A stretch of DNA of 64,000 bases from an uncultured Hellea sp. (GCA_938007935.1 CALLMD010000012.1:38924-102923); one strand, 5' to 3'; numbered from the stretch's first letter, positions 44,487-54,484 are shown. Notes: generated by a model from the sequence alone, not told the origin. Program-made: numbers and translations.

Positions 44487-45626
44487 TTATTGCCTTAGGA
44501 GGGAGCGTGAGACTATCATACGCATAATTTGGTTCGTGCCTTCTAGGATTTGATGCACCCGCAAATCACGTACAATCTGTTCAATTTCATATTCCGAGAG
44601 ATAGCCATAACCACCATGGAGCTGTAACGCGTCATTGGCGATTTTAGAGCACATATCCGTGGTAAAGCGCTTCGCCATAGCGCAGGCCGCGCCCGCATTG
44701 GGCAGTTTTTTATCAAGCATATCGGCGGCGCGGTAAATCATCATGCGCGAAGCTTCCAGCTCAGTTGCCATATCCGCGAGCATGAATTGCGTATTTTGGA
44801 AATCTGAAATGCTTTTGCCAAATTGGCTGCGTTCTTTGGTATATTGCAGGGATGCGTCAAGCGCCTTTTGCGCCCCGCCAAGGGAGCACGCCCCGATATT
44901 GATACGCCCGCCATCAAGCCCGCTCATGGCAAATTTAAATCCGTCTCCTTCGGCCCCAACACGGTTCTCGGCGGGGATGCGGCAATCTTCGAAAATGACC
45001 TGCGCGGTTGGCTGTGCGTTCCAACCCATCTTCTTTTCATTGGCTCCGAAAGATAATCCAGCCGTACCTTTCTCAATGACAAAACACGACACCCCGCGCG
45101 CGCCATCATCGCTCGTGCGAGCCATGGTGACATAAACATCTGACCAGCCTGCGCCCGAGATAAAGGTCTTGGTCCCATTGAGAATATAATCATCGCCATC
45201 TCTTACGGCCTTGGTTGAAAGTGAGGCCGCATCCGACCCTGCCCCCGGCTCTGTGAGGCAATAGCTGGCGATAAGCTCACCCGCCGTCAGGCGCGGCACA
45301 AATTTAGCCCGCACAGCATCTTCGCCGTATCGGTCCACCATCCACGTCGCCATATTGTGAATCGTCATCATCGCCGTATGAGACACATCCCCCACAGCGA
45401 GCTGTTCAAAGACAATGGCCGAGTCGAGGCGCGAGAGCGCCGTCCCGCCATGCTCTTCCCCGCTATACATCCCCATAAACCCTAGCTCTGCGGCTTTGGC
45501 GAAAACAGCGCGGTCTAGAAATTTTTCTTCATCCCATTTGGCACTATGGGGCGCAAGTTCAGTTGACGCGAAGTTTTTCGCCATATCCTGAATGAGGGTC
45601 TGTTCTTCTGTGAGCAGAAAATCCAT
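44487..45626 (-). CDS. Acyl-CoA dehydrogenase, probable isobutyryl-CoA dehydrogenase
   Basis: 379 aa flavoprotein. Signature TEPGAGSDAASLSTKA, FAD/ETF region QFGKSISDFQNTQFMLADMATEL, and catalytic Glu in ILEGTNQIMR. Together with its operon partners it most likely oxidises isobutyryl-CoA to methacrylyl-CoA, the first step of the valine-specific branch. Electrons go to ETF. The operon has no separate enoyl-CoA hydratase, so hydration of methacrylyl-CoA must be done elsewhere, for instance by the gene at 16534. Confidence 0.92.
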   Translation of the reverse strand: MDFLLTEEQTLIQDMAKNFASTELAPHSAKWDEEKFLDRAVFAKAAELGFMGMYSGEEHGGTALSRLDSAIVFEQLAVGDVSHTAMMTIHNMATWMVDRYGEDAVRAKFVPRLTAGELIASYCLTEPGAGSDAASLSTKAVRDGDDYILNGTKTFISGAGWSDVYVTMARTSDDGARGVSCFVIEKGTAGLSFGANEKKMGWNAQPTAQVIFEDCRIPAENRVGAEGDGFKFAMSGLDGGRINIGACSLGGAQKALDASLQYTKERSQFGKSISDFQNTQFMLADMATELEASRMMIYRAADMLDKKLPNAGAACAMAKRFTTDMCSKIANDALQLHGGYGYLSEYEIEQIVRDLRVHQILEGTNQIMRMIVSRSLLRQ

Positions 45627-46094
45627 TTATTTTTTTTCCGCTTTCTGTCTCATCTCAAACTGCCGCATCGGCATAGCGTCTATAGTCGCGAAAAGGTCTT
45701 CGGTCCAAACCACACCAGACCATACCTTTTTTATGCCCCCATCTTTACCCATAAGATTGAAATCAATGCCGCGGGGACACTTGTTTCTCTGATGAATCTG
45801 AGTGAGCGTATTTGAGGACGGGAAATCACGCGTCCCATCACTATTCAAAATTTCTACGCCTCTAGGCCCCTTTATAACGATAACTATATCTCTTTCGAGG
45901 AAACCTTGCCAATCCATTTTCGGAAACACCCGCTCAAGAGGGTCGTCGATGCCACTGTTGCAAACAATGAGTATTCGCTTTTCACCAAAGACATCGTTGT
46001 CTAACCAATGCTCAGGCGTCCGCTCAGAATTGGCTATACTAGACGTGAACACCAAAGTTCCCATAAAACCTATTAACGCGAAAACCCTCTTCAT
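45627..46094 (-). CDS. DUF4174 family secreted protein
   Basis: 155 aa. Signal peptide (cut near IANSE). Pattern of the DUF4174 family: EKRILIVCNSG near the start, DIVIVIKG in the middle, and TEDLFATIDAMPMRQFEMR at the C-terminus. The fold is thought to be thioredoxin-like; no CxxC is present here. Fused into the valine operon by an 11-bp gap after mmsA and directly abutting the dehydrogenase start, but a metabolic role is not obvious. Confidence 0.8.
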   Translation of the reverse strand: MKRVFALIGFMGTLVFTSSIANSERTPEHWLDNDVFGEKRILIVCNSGIDDPLERVFPKMDWQGFLERDIVIVIKGPRGVEILNSDGTRDFPSSNTLTQIHQRNKCPRGIDFNLMGKDGGIKKVWSGVVWTEDLFATIDAMPMRQFEMRQKAEKK

Positions 46095-46105
46095 ATATTC
46101 GCTCC

Positions 46106-47599
46106 CTAAAACGTCGGAATAATAAAGGCCGAGTCTTCTGTCTCGCCTTCAGGCCATCTTTGCGTGACGGTTTTTACTTTCGTATAGAACCGCAAGCCTT
46201 CCATGCCATATTGGTTCGCGTCACCAAAGGCTGAGCGTTTCCAACCGCCAAAGCTGTGATAGGCGACGGGGACAGGGATAGGCACATTGATGCCGACCAT
46301 GCCGACTTCGACGCGGTCTGCAAATTCGCGGGCGGCGCGTCCATTTTGCGTAAATATCGCAACGCCATTTCCGTATTGATGCTCAGACGGAAGCTTTAGC
46401 GCCTCCTCAAAAGTCTTAGCTCGGACAATCTGGAGCACCGGTCCAAAGATTTCGTCTTGATAAGTTTCCATATCAGGCGTCACATTATCGAGCAGGCTTG
46501 GCCCGATAAAGAAGCCATCCTCAAAGCCCTGGAGGCTAAAGTCGCGACCATCGACAAGCAGTGTTGCGCCTTCATCGACAGCCTTGGTCACTTGGGCTTT
46601 AATACTATCGCGGTGAACGCCTGTGACGACAGGGCCATAATCCGCCTCGGGGTCTTCGGAAATGCCTACCTTCATCGCTTCAATCGCTGGCAACATTTTC
46701 TCTAAGAACCGTTCTGCAGTACCTTCACCGACTGGTACCACAACAGGCAGCGCCATACAGCGTTCGCCCGCCGAGCCATAGGCTGCGCCAAGAATATCTT
46801 TCACGGCTTGGTCCATATTGGCATCAGGCATGATAATGCCGTGGTTCTTCGCCCCGCCCATACATTGCGCGCGCTTCCCGTTTGCCGTCGCGCGTCCGTA
46901 AACATATTGCGCAATATCGGAGGAGCCTACAAAGCTAACCGCTTTAATCGTGGGGTGATCACAAATCGCATCGACGATTTCTTTATCGCCATTGATACAT
47001 TGCAAGAGGCCAACAGGCCCGCCCGCTTCGACGAAGAGTTCGGCCAGTTTCATCGGAACGCTCGGATCTTTTTCTGATGGCTTTAAGATGCAAGCATTCC
47101 CTGTCGCGATGGCCATGCCGAACATCCACATCGGGATCATGGCGGGGAAGTTAAAGGGCGTAATCCCTGCGACGACGCCCAATGGCTTTCGCATAGAATA
47201 GACATCAATTTCTGGCCCTGCGCCATAAGTATGCTCACCCTTTTGCCCGTGGGGAATACCGCAAGCAAATTCGATAACATCAATGCCGCGAATAACGTCC
47301 CCGCGGCTATCAGCGATGACTTTACCATGCTCAGATGACAGCATTGCCGCCAGCTCGTCCATATGCGCTTCGACCAATTGCTTATAGGCAAACATCACGC
47401 GGGAGCGCTTTTGTGGATTGGTATTCATCCAGACAATTTGCGCTTTCGCAGCCGAAGACACGGCCGCATCAAGCTCGGCGGGCGTCGCCATATTGACCTG
47501 CGCCTGAACTTCGCCTGTGTTCGGATTATAAATATCTTTGGCCCGACCTGATGTACCCGAAACCAATTTACCGTCAATGAAATGACCTATCTGTCTCAT
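46106..47599 (-). CDS. mmsA: Methylmalonate-semialdehyde dehydrogenase (CoA-acylating)
   Basis: 497 aa. Catalytic C281 in AAYGSAGERCMALP; NAD-binding region GITPFNFPAMIPMWM and SFVGSSDIAQYVY. The segment AQCMGGAKNHGIIMP replaces the usual catalytic-Glu region of aldehyde dehydrogenases, as in the CoA-dependent MMSDH branch. It turns methylmalonate semialdehyde into propionyl-CoA with NAD and CoA, releasing CO2. First gene of the valine operon; its product feeds the mutA/mutB mutase after carboxylation. Confidence 0.96.
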   Translation of the reverse strand: MRQIGHFIDGKLVSGTSGRAKDIYNPNTGEVQAQVNMATPAELDAAVSSAAKAQIVWMNTNPQKRSRVMFAYKQLVEAHMDELAAMLSSEHGKVIADSRGDVIRGIDVIEFACGIPHGQKGEHTYGAGPEIDVYSMRKPLGVVAGITPFNFPAMIPMWMFGMAIATGNACILKPSEKDPSVPMKLAELFVEAGGPVGLLQCINGDKEIVDAICDHPTIKAVSFVGSSDIAQYVYGRATANGKRAQCMGGAKNHGIIMPDANMDQAVKDILGAAYGSAGERCMALPVVVPVGEGTAERFLEKMLPAIEAMKVGISEDPEADYGPVVTGVHRDSIKAQVTKAVDEGATLLVDGRDFSLQGFEDGFFIGPSLLDNVTPDMETYQDEIFGPVLQIVRAKTFEEALKLPSEHQYGNGVAIFTQNGRAAREFADRVEVGMVGINVPIPVPVAYHSFGGWKRSAFGDANQYGMEGLRFYTKVKTVTQRWPEGETEDSAFIIPTF

Positions 47600-47695
47600 A
47601 ATATGTCCCTATATTTTAGGGCTTTATAGAGCAGCCTTACGGAAATTTCTGCCTAAAAACGCCCCATACGCGAATTAATCATGTAGATGATAAAT

Positions 47696-48373
47696 TTATT
47701 TTGAAGACCCAAACCAGCGGCGCATAAATTTCTTTAGGCCTGATTGTGTGTCTTCCAGCTCATCCCCGATTTTATCGGCGTGACCTTTGACGGTTTCGCT
47801 GACCTCTTCCAGTTCTTTGCCGATTTTGTCCGTGACAGGATCAACATTCTTTTTCTTCCAACGGCGTATGGTGCGCCAGATCGAAAAGAAAATCACGACC
47901 AGAACCGTGAGGAAAAAGATATTAAACCACGGGATTAAGAATGTGTTGGGGCCATCCACCTTTTTAATCTTGGTGGCATTGGGAAAAATGGAAAATAGCC
48001 GAATGCGCCAGCCATAATGCGAGACCGCGACCCAGGTTTCTTCTTTCTCATCGGACATGGCTTCGGCTTTGGCCGACAAATCGCTACTGTCAAATTTTAG
48101 GTAAAAGGGAAATGACCAGCCCGTATCTTCATTGCGGTAGACCATGGTTTTACCATTGGCTTTTATCGTAGAAATAAAGCGTACATCACGTGAGGTGCGT
48201 TCTTCCGTGCCTGCATCTTGGCGATCCCAAAAGGGCGAGCCTTTGCCAATATCCATGCGTTTGACATCAGTGCCGACGACTTTAACAATATCGCGTTGCG
48301 GCAAATAATAATGCACCAAGACACAGGTCGTTAAGAGAAGCAGAGCGACAAATATGCGTTTAATCCATTTCAT
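47696..48373 (-). CDS. DUF1523-like membrane protein
   Basis: 225 aa. N-terminal TM helix (IFVALLLLTTCVLVHYYLP) followed by QRDIVKVVGTDVKRMD, the R-D-V-R-F-I region and RNEDTGWSFPFYLKFD, the pattern I recall for DUF1523. A second TM helix lies near residue 145 (WFNIFFLTVLVVIFFSIW), then a coiled, charged cytoplasmic tail. The large middle part is predicted periplasmic. Last gene of a tight operon with an AAA+ ATPase and a DUF6638-like protein. Confidence 0.82.
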   Translation of the reverse strand: MKWIKRIFVALLLLTTCVLVHYYLPQRDIVKVVGTDVKRMDIGKGSPFWDRQDAGTEERTSRDVRFISTIKANGKTMVYRNEDTGWSFPFYLKFDSSDLSAKAEAMSDEKEETWVAVSHYGWRIRLFSIFPNATKIKKVDGPNTFLIPWFNIFFLTVLVVIFFSIWRTIRRWKKKNVDPVTDKIGKELEEVSETVKGHADKIGDELEDTQSGLKKFMRRWFGSSK

Positions 48374-48387
48374 GCTCTAATCTCCTT

Positions 48388-48657
48388 TTAGGTGTATTGC
48401 GCCAGATAGATGAGTATGCTGATGATGATAATAGGAATGATAAAAACAAATAGAAATAATTTTGGCCGCATAGAGCGGTCATATTTTATCATGCCCTTGG
48501 CGAGAAAATCGTCTTTATCCGTAATCGTGGCATCTGCGGCTTCATATTGGGAGAGCAAACGTTTTTTCTGCTTTCTACGGCCCGAGGCCGATAGCAGCAC
48601 ATAAATCGCGCTTAGGATAAGCACGATAAAAATTATATTTCTGACCCAAATTATCAT
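48388..48657 (-). CDS. Small two-TM membrane protein
   Basis: 89 aa with TM helices at both ends (IIFIVLILSAIYVLLS and LFLFVFIIPIIIISILIYLA) and a basic/acidic linker (GRRKQKKRLLSQYEAADA). Its start overlaps the stop of the 531-aa gene (ATGA), so it is translationally coupled. No family recognised. Probably a membrane anchor or partner for the AAA+ complex. Confidence 0.75.
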   Translation of the reverse strand: MIIWVRNIIFIVLILSAIYVLLSASGRRKQKKRLLSQYEAADATITDKDDFLAKGMIKYDRSMRPKLFLFVFIIPIIIISILIYLAQYT

Positions 48658-50249
48658 CTTCGGCCTCTCCCGCGGTCACTATCTTTGCGGCCGCGCTTTT
48701 TGTAATCCCGTTTATCCCAATCCAGTTCTTTTCTTAGCCCCCGTCTTCTGGGGCGTTTTTCAACCTTATCATCTCTGTCTCTGCCGCGCCAATCCCGGCT
48801 TTTGCCCCAATCACGGCCAGCGCCCCAATCGCGGCCTTCGTCCTCTGATTTTGATGTCTGGCTTGAGGTTACCCGAACAGAACCATCCTTTTCAACCGCA
48901 ACGCCCCACGGGCTTTTGGGTTTCGCTTTGCCCGTTTCGGAATAATCTTCCGCGTCATAAAGCGTGACGGGGTCATCCATTCTAGGTTCATTGCCAAAGA
49001 GTGCCTCTCGCGCGCCGACCTTATCCATCGTATATTCCGCTGCGAGGAATTTGACGACATAGTCTTTCTTGGCTTCGGGCCAACCACGGTAAGCTTCATA
49101 AAAAAGCGGCTTATGGCAAATAAATAGCTGTCTGAAATCCATACGCGAGAGGTCAGAGAGCAGCATATTTACGAGGTCACGGTCTTGATGCTGGCTAGAG
49201 CGCAGCGCGTAAAAGAACGCAGGATGGGCATGGGTCATTTTTGGGACAGACCCGCCCATGCTCGCCCAGCGCCAGACATCCATGAGGCCGTAAAACTCAT
49301 CTGGCATCTCATTGGCAAAGCGCCGCTCCAGCGTGCGAATATTACGCCGCGTAATGCCTTTCAGGTCGTGCCCTAAATTGGCCGCCGTTGTGATGGTGAT
49401 AAAGTCAATCTTCTGTTTGATAATCGCCGCGTTACTATCATTGGGGCGCTGGGCTATAAGCTCGGACAGCCCTTCATTGCGCAAGAAGCTCGCAATCTCA
49501 TCGCGATTGTCAAATGTTAGGATATTTTCAATCGGCAAATCATTTAAGCCTTCAATCATTTGCCGCGCGATGATGGTCGGCTTTTTCGTATCGCGAAAAA
49601 CATAGACCCCGCCAAAATGATTGGTGTAATAATTACCCTGCGTATAGCTTTGCGTGTTGAGCGAAACGGGATTGCGCTGAATATTGCCTGTGCGTTTGGC
49701 CAGCTCAATCATATCCGAGATCAGCACATCATCCCACCACGCATCATCTTCGGTCATGAAGCGCTCAATATGACCTTCGAGCAGATTGGCCTCGGCAACT
49801 TGTTCTTGGATGGTATCGGCTTCGATATCGATTTGATTTATGTGCAGCAGATCTGCGGGCGTCTCCATAGAGAACACCGAATTCATCAGCTCCCCTGCCA
49901 CCGCTTCACGCGCCGTTAAGGCAAATAGCTCATTCTCATTTTGTTCAATATAATGGCGCAAAATAGAACGTGAGGTCGAGAACTGCGAATTAAGCAAGGG
50001 CGCAGTTTTCTGATCCGTGGAGAGCAGAATAAACATGCGGTTACAGCCCTTGGGGTTAAGGTATAAATCATCGCCCAGCTCATGGCCTATCTCTGGTGAA
50101 TAACCTGAAATATCGAGATGAAATTCCGTCAGCGCCGTGGTCTTGCCAATAAGCTGCTCTAGCGCGCGGTTATAACGCTCCACGAGTGCGATGGATTTTA
50201 TCTCGACAAGATTGCCAAACATCAGCCCATTTTTAACGAGGCGCATCAT
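48654..50249 (-). CDS. DUF6638-like protein with basic RD/RG-rich tail
   Basis: 531 aa. The N-terminal text MMRLVKNGLMFGNLVEI, FHLDISGYSPEIGHELGDDLYLNPKGCNRMF and FSTSRSILRHYIEQNE match what I recall as DUF6638, a family without known function (recollection, not a search). The last 90 residues are low-complexity and strongly basic (GRDWGKSRDWRGRDRDD, RPRRRGLRK, RGRKDSDRGRGRR), resembling RNA-binding tails. Encoded 37 bp after the AAA+ ATPase and coupled to the small TM protein. Confidence 0.8.
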   Translation of the reverse strand: MMRLVKNGLMFGNLVEIKSIALVERYNRALEQLIGKTTALTEFHLDISGYSPEIGHELGDDLYLNPKGCNRMFILLSTDQKTAPLLNSQFSTSRSILRHYIEQNENELFALTAREAVAGELMNSVFSMETPADLLHINQIDIEADTIQEQVAEANLLEGHIERFMTEDDAWWDDVLISDMIELAKRTGNIQRNPVSLNTQSYTQGNYYTNHFGGVYVFRDTKKPTIIARQMIEGLNDLPIENILTFDNRDEIASFLRNEGLSELIAQRPNDSNAAIIKQKIDFITITTAANLGHDLKGITRRNIRTLERRFANEMPDEFYGLMDVWRWASMGGSVPKMTHAHPAFFYALRSSQHQDRDLVNMLLSDLSRMDFRQLFICHKPLFYEAYRGWPEAKKDYVVKFLAAEYTMDKVGAREALFGNEPRMDDPVTLYDAEDYSETGKAKPKSPWGVAVEKDGSVRVTSSQTSKSEDEGRDWGAGRDWGKSRDWRGRDRDDKVEKRPRRRGLRKELDWDKRDYKKRGRKDSDRGRGRR

Positions 50250-50286
50250 GAGGCAAACTCTAACGCAATATATAGGCGGAGTAGGT

Positions 50287-52230
50287 TCACTTCTTACCCT
50301 TCAAATACCGTTTCTTGGCTTCTTCCTGACGGCCAAAGTCACGCACCATATTATCGATTGCAATTTCGTCTGATTTATCAGCGTAGCGAAATTCTGAGTC
50401 CGCATATCTATTGATTTCTTGAAGGACCATATCCACCGTGATGGGCACGGATAAATCGGCGATCATGTTTTTCTTCGTCTCGTAATCCTTAAACAAAAAG
50501 AGATCCGGCTTTTCCATCCATTCATCAGGGAGTTCAAAGTCCATGGCGCGGACTTTTATCGCGTCTGTGATGTTTTTAATCGCGCGGCCCGTAAAGCGCT
50601 CATCGACATTTTGGATATTATCCAGATAGGTCCCGATCTTGGCGAGTGTATCTAGCTTGCCCAGTTTTTTCGTCGTCTGCTCATAGATTTTTATAAGCGC
50701 CTCTTCTTGCGGCTTGCTATGGGCTTCGAAACTCCGCGCGACAGCTTTTTTAATTTGCTGCGTTTCAAACAGCTTATGTTTGCCGACAGGGATATTGTGG
50801 TTCTTGCCCATCAAAATGTGTAGAATGTCAATATAGTCTTCGCGCGATTGCGGCCCGTCCACCAAGAAGCGCGCGCCCGCGCGTTGGCGCAACGCGTCGT
50901 CAACATTTTCGGGATAATTAGAGAACATGCCAAAGGTACAATTGCCGCGCACCACCGTATTGGCCCCCGCAAAACTTTCCATCAAGACGGCCGTGATTTC
51001 GAGCTGACCCGCACTGGATTGTCTATCCCCGCGTTTCCCCGCGAGCTGATCAATATCGTCAATGGTGCCAAAGCCAATGACGTTTGGGTCAATGACATTG
51101 TTGAAAAAGGCCTTGGCATTTTGCGCCGATTTTCCCTGATAGCTATCAATGCTCTCCGTGGAGAGGTTCTGGTAGCGAAAGGGGTAACCCGCATTTTGGC
51201 AATAATCATTAATCAAGCCCGCCATCATCTGGATAAGGATTGTCTTACCCGTGCCCGGTTTACCGTCCCCCATAAAAGTGAAGATAAACCCGCCAAGCTC
51301 CACAAAGGGGTTGAGCTTACGGTCAAAATCATAAGCCATAATCATTTTCGAGAGCTTCATCGCTTGATATTTGGCGATATGATTGCCGACAATTTCATTG
51401 GGCTTTTTAAAGCTCATGGCCAGCTTGGAGGATTTACCGCGGGCAAATGGGGTAAAGCCGCTGACCGTAAAATCATCCTCTTCAACGCGGTAATTCACCG
51501 AGGTAAATGCCTCTAGCTTTGGCAGGTTAGAGGCGCGAAGCGCAACCTTTTCCATAAGCTGTTCACAAAAGGCGGTCACTGTCGGGATTAATTTATCTTC
51601 GGAGCCTGCAAAAATAGCGAGGTCTTGATCAAGCTCCCATAGCGCGCCGGTCAGGGCCAGATGCGAGTTATCGGTGAGCACTTCTTCCACTTCGCCAATT
51701 TCCACATTGACATCCGAGGCATCAGCATGGGCATTGGCGAGCAAGAAACTGGTCATATTAGCAAAGACATGCAGGCTAATCACCGATGAGGCCGCGAGCA
51801 GTTCCGTAAATTCAGATTGGCGCGAGGCCGCAAGCCCGCCGCCCAGATTATCTTTGAGGAGTTGGCTCAGTCCCGTATGGTCAGAATATTGATCGACAAC
51901 CACCATCGCCGTCGCCAGCGCGCGGCGCAGCGCATAAAGAACATTGGCTTGTATCGGACTGGTCAGATTATCGCCGTCATCCGCCCCCTCAACACGGTCA
52001 ATAATATGCACGCCCTCGGCGCGGGCGGTGGATTTTGTCACCAAGCCCGGCGTGGTGGAGCGAAAGCGGCGGCGCGTGCCAATACCCGATGATTTCTCCG
52101 CGCGCGGCGTACCTTTGGCTTTGGCTAAACGCGGCGTATGATCAAACCCATCAAGCAAGCTCTCTGCCGCGCTATATTTTTCGCGAATGAGCTCTTCTTT
52201 TAATTCCATCAAGTCCGATGTGTTTGACAT
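50287..52230 (-). CDS. AAA+ ATPase of an uncharacterised operon
   Basis: 647 aa. The first 280 residues are a poorly characterised helical domain with a basic, Ser/Thr/Arg-rich segment (residues 32-72). The AAA+ core has Walker A GDGKPGTGKT (321-330), Walker B with DDID at 391-394 (Asp where most have Glu), a sensor-1 Asn in FSNYP (N438) and arginine-finger candidates R448, R450, R454. It ends with a helical lid and a KKRYLKGKK tail. Likely a hexameric remodeller working on its operon partners. The third gene of six. Confidence 0.88.
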   Translation of the reverse strand: MSNTSDLMELKEELIREKYSAAESLLDGFDHTPRLAKAKGTPRAEKSSGIGTRRRFRSTTPGLVTKSTARAEGVHIIDRVEGADDGDNLTSPIQANVLYALRRALATAMVVVDQYSDHTGLSQLLKDNLGGGLAASRQSEFTELLAASSVISLHVFANMTSFLLANAHADASDVNVEIGEVEEVLTDNSHLALTGALWELDQDLAIFAGSEDKLIPTVTAFCEQLMEKVALRASNLPKLEAFTSVNYRVEEDDFTVSGFTPFARGKSSKLAMSFKKPNEIVGNHIAKYQAMKLSKMIMAYDFDRKLNPFVELGGFIFTFMGDGKPGTGKTILIQMMAGLINDYCQNAGYPFRYQNLSTESIDSYQGKSAQNAKAFFNNVIDPNVIGFGTIDDIDQLAGKRGDRQSSAGQLEITAVLMESFAGANTVVRGNCTFGMFSNYPENVDDALRQRAGARFLVDGPQSREDYIDILHILMGKNHNIPVGKHKLFETQQIKKAVARSFEAHSKPQEEALIKIYEQTTKKLGKLDTLAKIGTYLDNIQNVDERFTGRAIKNITDAIKVRAMDFELPDEWMEKPDLFLFKDYETKKNMIADLSVPITVDMVLQEINRYADSEFRYADKSDEIAIDNMVRDFGRQEEAKKRYLKGKK

Positions 52231-52237
52231 GCGTTTC

Positions 52238-53362
52238 CTATTTATAACTCAGTATTTTGGCGTTTTGCCCGACGACATATTTGCGCACACCGTCAAACTC
52301 TTCTTTGCTTTTTTCTTCTAGCACTTGGTAAGCACGGTGCGGCAAAATAAGCGAGCGCCGAATATCACTCGCCCCGCTATCCGCCATTTTGAAATCCATT
52401 TTGTCAAGCGCGTAGATTTGGCGCTCGGCGGATTTGAATATTCCGACTTTTTCCTTTTTAACATTATCCGAAACCAGACTTTCCACTGTCCAAGCCAAGG
52501 CCCAATCCAGCCCCGGTTCACCACTGGCTTCTGCCAGCACATCGCGTAAGGGGCCGCGTTGTTCCGTAAAAGTGTGACTATACATCGGCCCGATATGAAA
52601 GCGCCGCAGCATTTTGGGATGCAGGCTGTCAAAATCCTTATCAAAGCCCTGCGCAATGGTCAGCAACTTTAAACCAGAAACCGCCTGCGCCATAAGGTGA
52701 CTTTGCGCGCGTGGCCAGCGGCGCTCATCATGGGGCAAAGCGCGGCTGGAGGTATCTTCCAGCTCCATCAAATAAATCGCAGGTAAATTGGTTTGGCTAT
52801 CATAGCTAGCCCAATGCACCAGATAGGTCCGCCGCCCCGCTTTCATATCCTTACCCACCCAGATAATTTGCGGATGGTTTTGTGAAAGAAACAGGTTTTT
52901 ATTTTGGAGATATTCGTAATAAATCCGCTGGCTCATCGCATATTGCAGCTGCGTTGGCGAAGATTGTTCGGTCAGAATATGATTAATCATATCCTTTTTC
53001 AGACGCTCTTGGGACGGCAAAGATTTCAAATGCTTTTTGGCCTGCGTGGCGTCAGAGGCCATTTGCATAATTTCGCGGCCAATCGGGAATCCGCTTTCGC
53101 TTTTATCAATACTAAATTCCAAATTGGATAGCTCGCCCACACGGTCGGCCATCAGGAATTTATAGGAGAGCGCCGTAAAGGTATTAGAGAGCGCGTCAAG
53201 ATAGCCTTTAAGCATGTCGACCTCGGCCGATGTGATAAGCTTCTCTTTTTTAGATAGCTCCGCCACCGCGCTGAGGTGACCCATAATGCGTTCGAATTTA
53301 GCAAAATAGCGCCGCGTGGCCTTGGCGCTATCTAGAACTTTGTGGTCGAAGGTGAGGTCCAC
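52238..53362 (-). CDS. Unknown protein of the AAA+ operon (374 aa)
   Basis: 374 aa, soluble. The first third is helical (KATRRYFAKFERIMGHLSAVAELSKKE). The middle has a beta-like stretch (IIWVGKDMKAGRRTYLVHWASYD), the end is mixed (RRSLILPHRAYQVLEEKSKEEF). I recognise no family. Tightly packed between the coiled-coil gene (10-bp gap) and the ATPase (7-bp gap), it is almost certainly a subunit or substrate adaptor of the same complex. Confidence 0.72.
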   Translation of the reverse strand: MDLTFDHKVLDSAKATRRYFAKFERIMGHLSAVAELSKKEKLITSAEVDMLKGYLDALSNTFTALSYKFLMADRVGELSNLEFSIDKSESGFPIGREIMQMASDATQAKKHLKSLPSQERLKKDMINHILTEQSSPTQLQYAMSQRIYYEYLQNKNLFLSQNHPQIIWVGKDMKAGRRTYLVHWASYDSQTNLPAIYLMELEDTSSRALPHDERRWPRAQSHLMAQAVSGLKLLTIAQGFDKDFDSLHPKMLRRFHIGPMYSHTFTEQRGPLRDVLAEASGEPGLDWALAWTVESLVSDNVKKEKVGIFKSAERQIYALDKMDFKMADSGASDIRRSLILPHRAYQVLEEKSKEEFDGVRKYVVGQNAKILSYK

Positions 53363-53372
53363 CTAAGCGGCC

Positions 53373-54458
53373 TTAAACTTTGCCTTGGCCGTAAGCATTC
53401 TTGTCATGCATTTCGACAATCTTTTCGAAACGCCGCGCAAAACGCTCATCGGCTTTGACCTTTTCTTCAAGCACTTTACGGGCAAAGACGATATGGTCGG
53501 GATGGCCTTCCATCATATCTGCCATACGGTTATTTGTCGCCGCGCCAATTGCTGCCATCGCGACCTGCGCTTGCTTATCCGTCTCCACACCAATCTCGTT
53601 AATCTGATGGGCAACATCTTGCTGCTGGGCTGTCTTTAAAGATTTCGAGAGCGCATCATAAAGGATAACGCGGTTTTTGGTGTCTATCTGAAGCTTATTA
53701 ATCAACACCATTTGTGTTGCCGCTTGGTTTTGCAAACTATCAAGCCACGTCTTCCCTTTTTCAATATAGCGCTCTAGCGTCTGGCTCTCTGCCAAGGACA
53801 CTTGCTCCGCTTGCGCGAGCTCATTGTAATTTGAGTTCACGGCGGCCAGCTGGCTTTCGAGTAAAGAGCGCGCTTTGGGATTTGTTTCCGCGGCAAGCTT
53901 GCCTTCAAGCTCAATGATTTTTGGGTCAAGCGCCAGAAGTTCGGCTTTGACGGTCTCTAATTTATTTAAGGCCGCCTCACGTTCGGTCAGAGTTGTCGCC
54001 AAATTAGATTGCACTTGTTCCTTATGGCGCTCTAATTCATTTAGCTGATTAGTGAGCATGGCCGAAATGACATCTGATTTTCCAATCAGGTCTTGCAATT
54101 TGTCTTCTATCGAGGCCATGCGAATACGCTCTTGGCGCATCATCTTGGCGCGGTCTTTGGAGAAAATTTTGATAAATTTCTCCCACCCCGTATGGGCCTG
54201 CATCTTATCGAAATCTTTAGAGAAGCCCGCTGTGACATCATCGAGACCTAAAATAAGCTCGGCAATATTGGCGTTCATGATATCTGCATGCTCATGTACA
54301 TCATCAAGAGACGCATTTTCAATATCGAGCGTGATGTCTGTACCTTGCGCCATTTTCGTGCGGGCGGTTTCGATTTTGGTCGATAGCTCTGATATTTTGG
54401 ATTGTCCGGCAGCAATTTCCTGTCTGGATTTCTCTATTTGAGCTTCAAAACTGGACAT
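53373..54458 (-). CDS. Helical coiled-coil protein, first gene of the AAA+ operon (TelA-like appearance)
   Basis: 361 aa, nearly all helix: heptads at 1-35, around 110-200, and 200-290. The arrangement of long helices with a segment LYDALSKSLKTAQQQDVAHQINEIGVETDKQA near the C-terminus is reminiscent of TelA (toxic anion resistance) proteins, a weak resemblance noted by eye. No TM helix. Good GGGGGAG ribosome site. The promoter region 54459-54650 is shared with the divergent primase gene and holds an inverted repeat. Confidence 0.75.
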   Translation of the reverse strand: MSSFEAQIEKSRQEIAAGQSKISELSTKIETARTKMAQGTDITLDIENASLDDVHEHADIMNANIAELILGLDDVTAGFSKDFDKMQAHTGWEKFIKIFSKDRAKMMRQERIRMASIEDKLQDLIGKSDVISAMLTNQLNELERHKEQVQSNLATTLTEREAALNKLETVKAELLALDPKIIELEGKLAAETNPKARSLLESQLAAVNSNYNELAQAEQVSLAESQTLERYIEKGKTWLDSLQNQAATQMVLINKLQIDTKNRVILYDALSKSLKTAQQQDVAHQINEIGVETDKQAQVAMAAIGAATNNRMADMMEGHPDHIVFARKVLEEKVKADERFARRFEKIVEMHDKNAYGQGKV

Positions 54459-54484
54459 GTCTTCTCCCCCTTTATGTAACTGGC

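Noticed and set aside
47696..54458. A standard MoxR-vWA or tellurite-resistance operon
   Set aside because: No vWA, TerD or TerC protein is visible; the coiled-coil protein only loosely resembles TelA.
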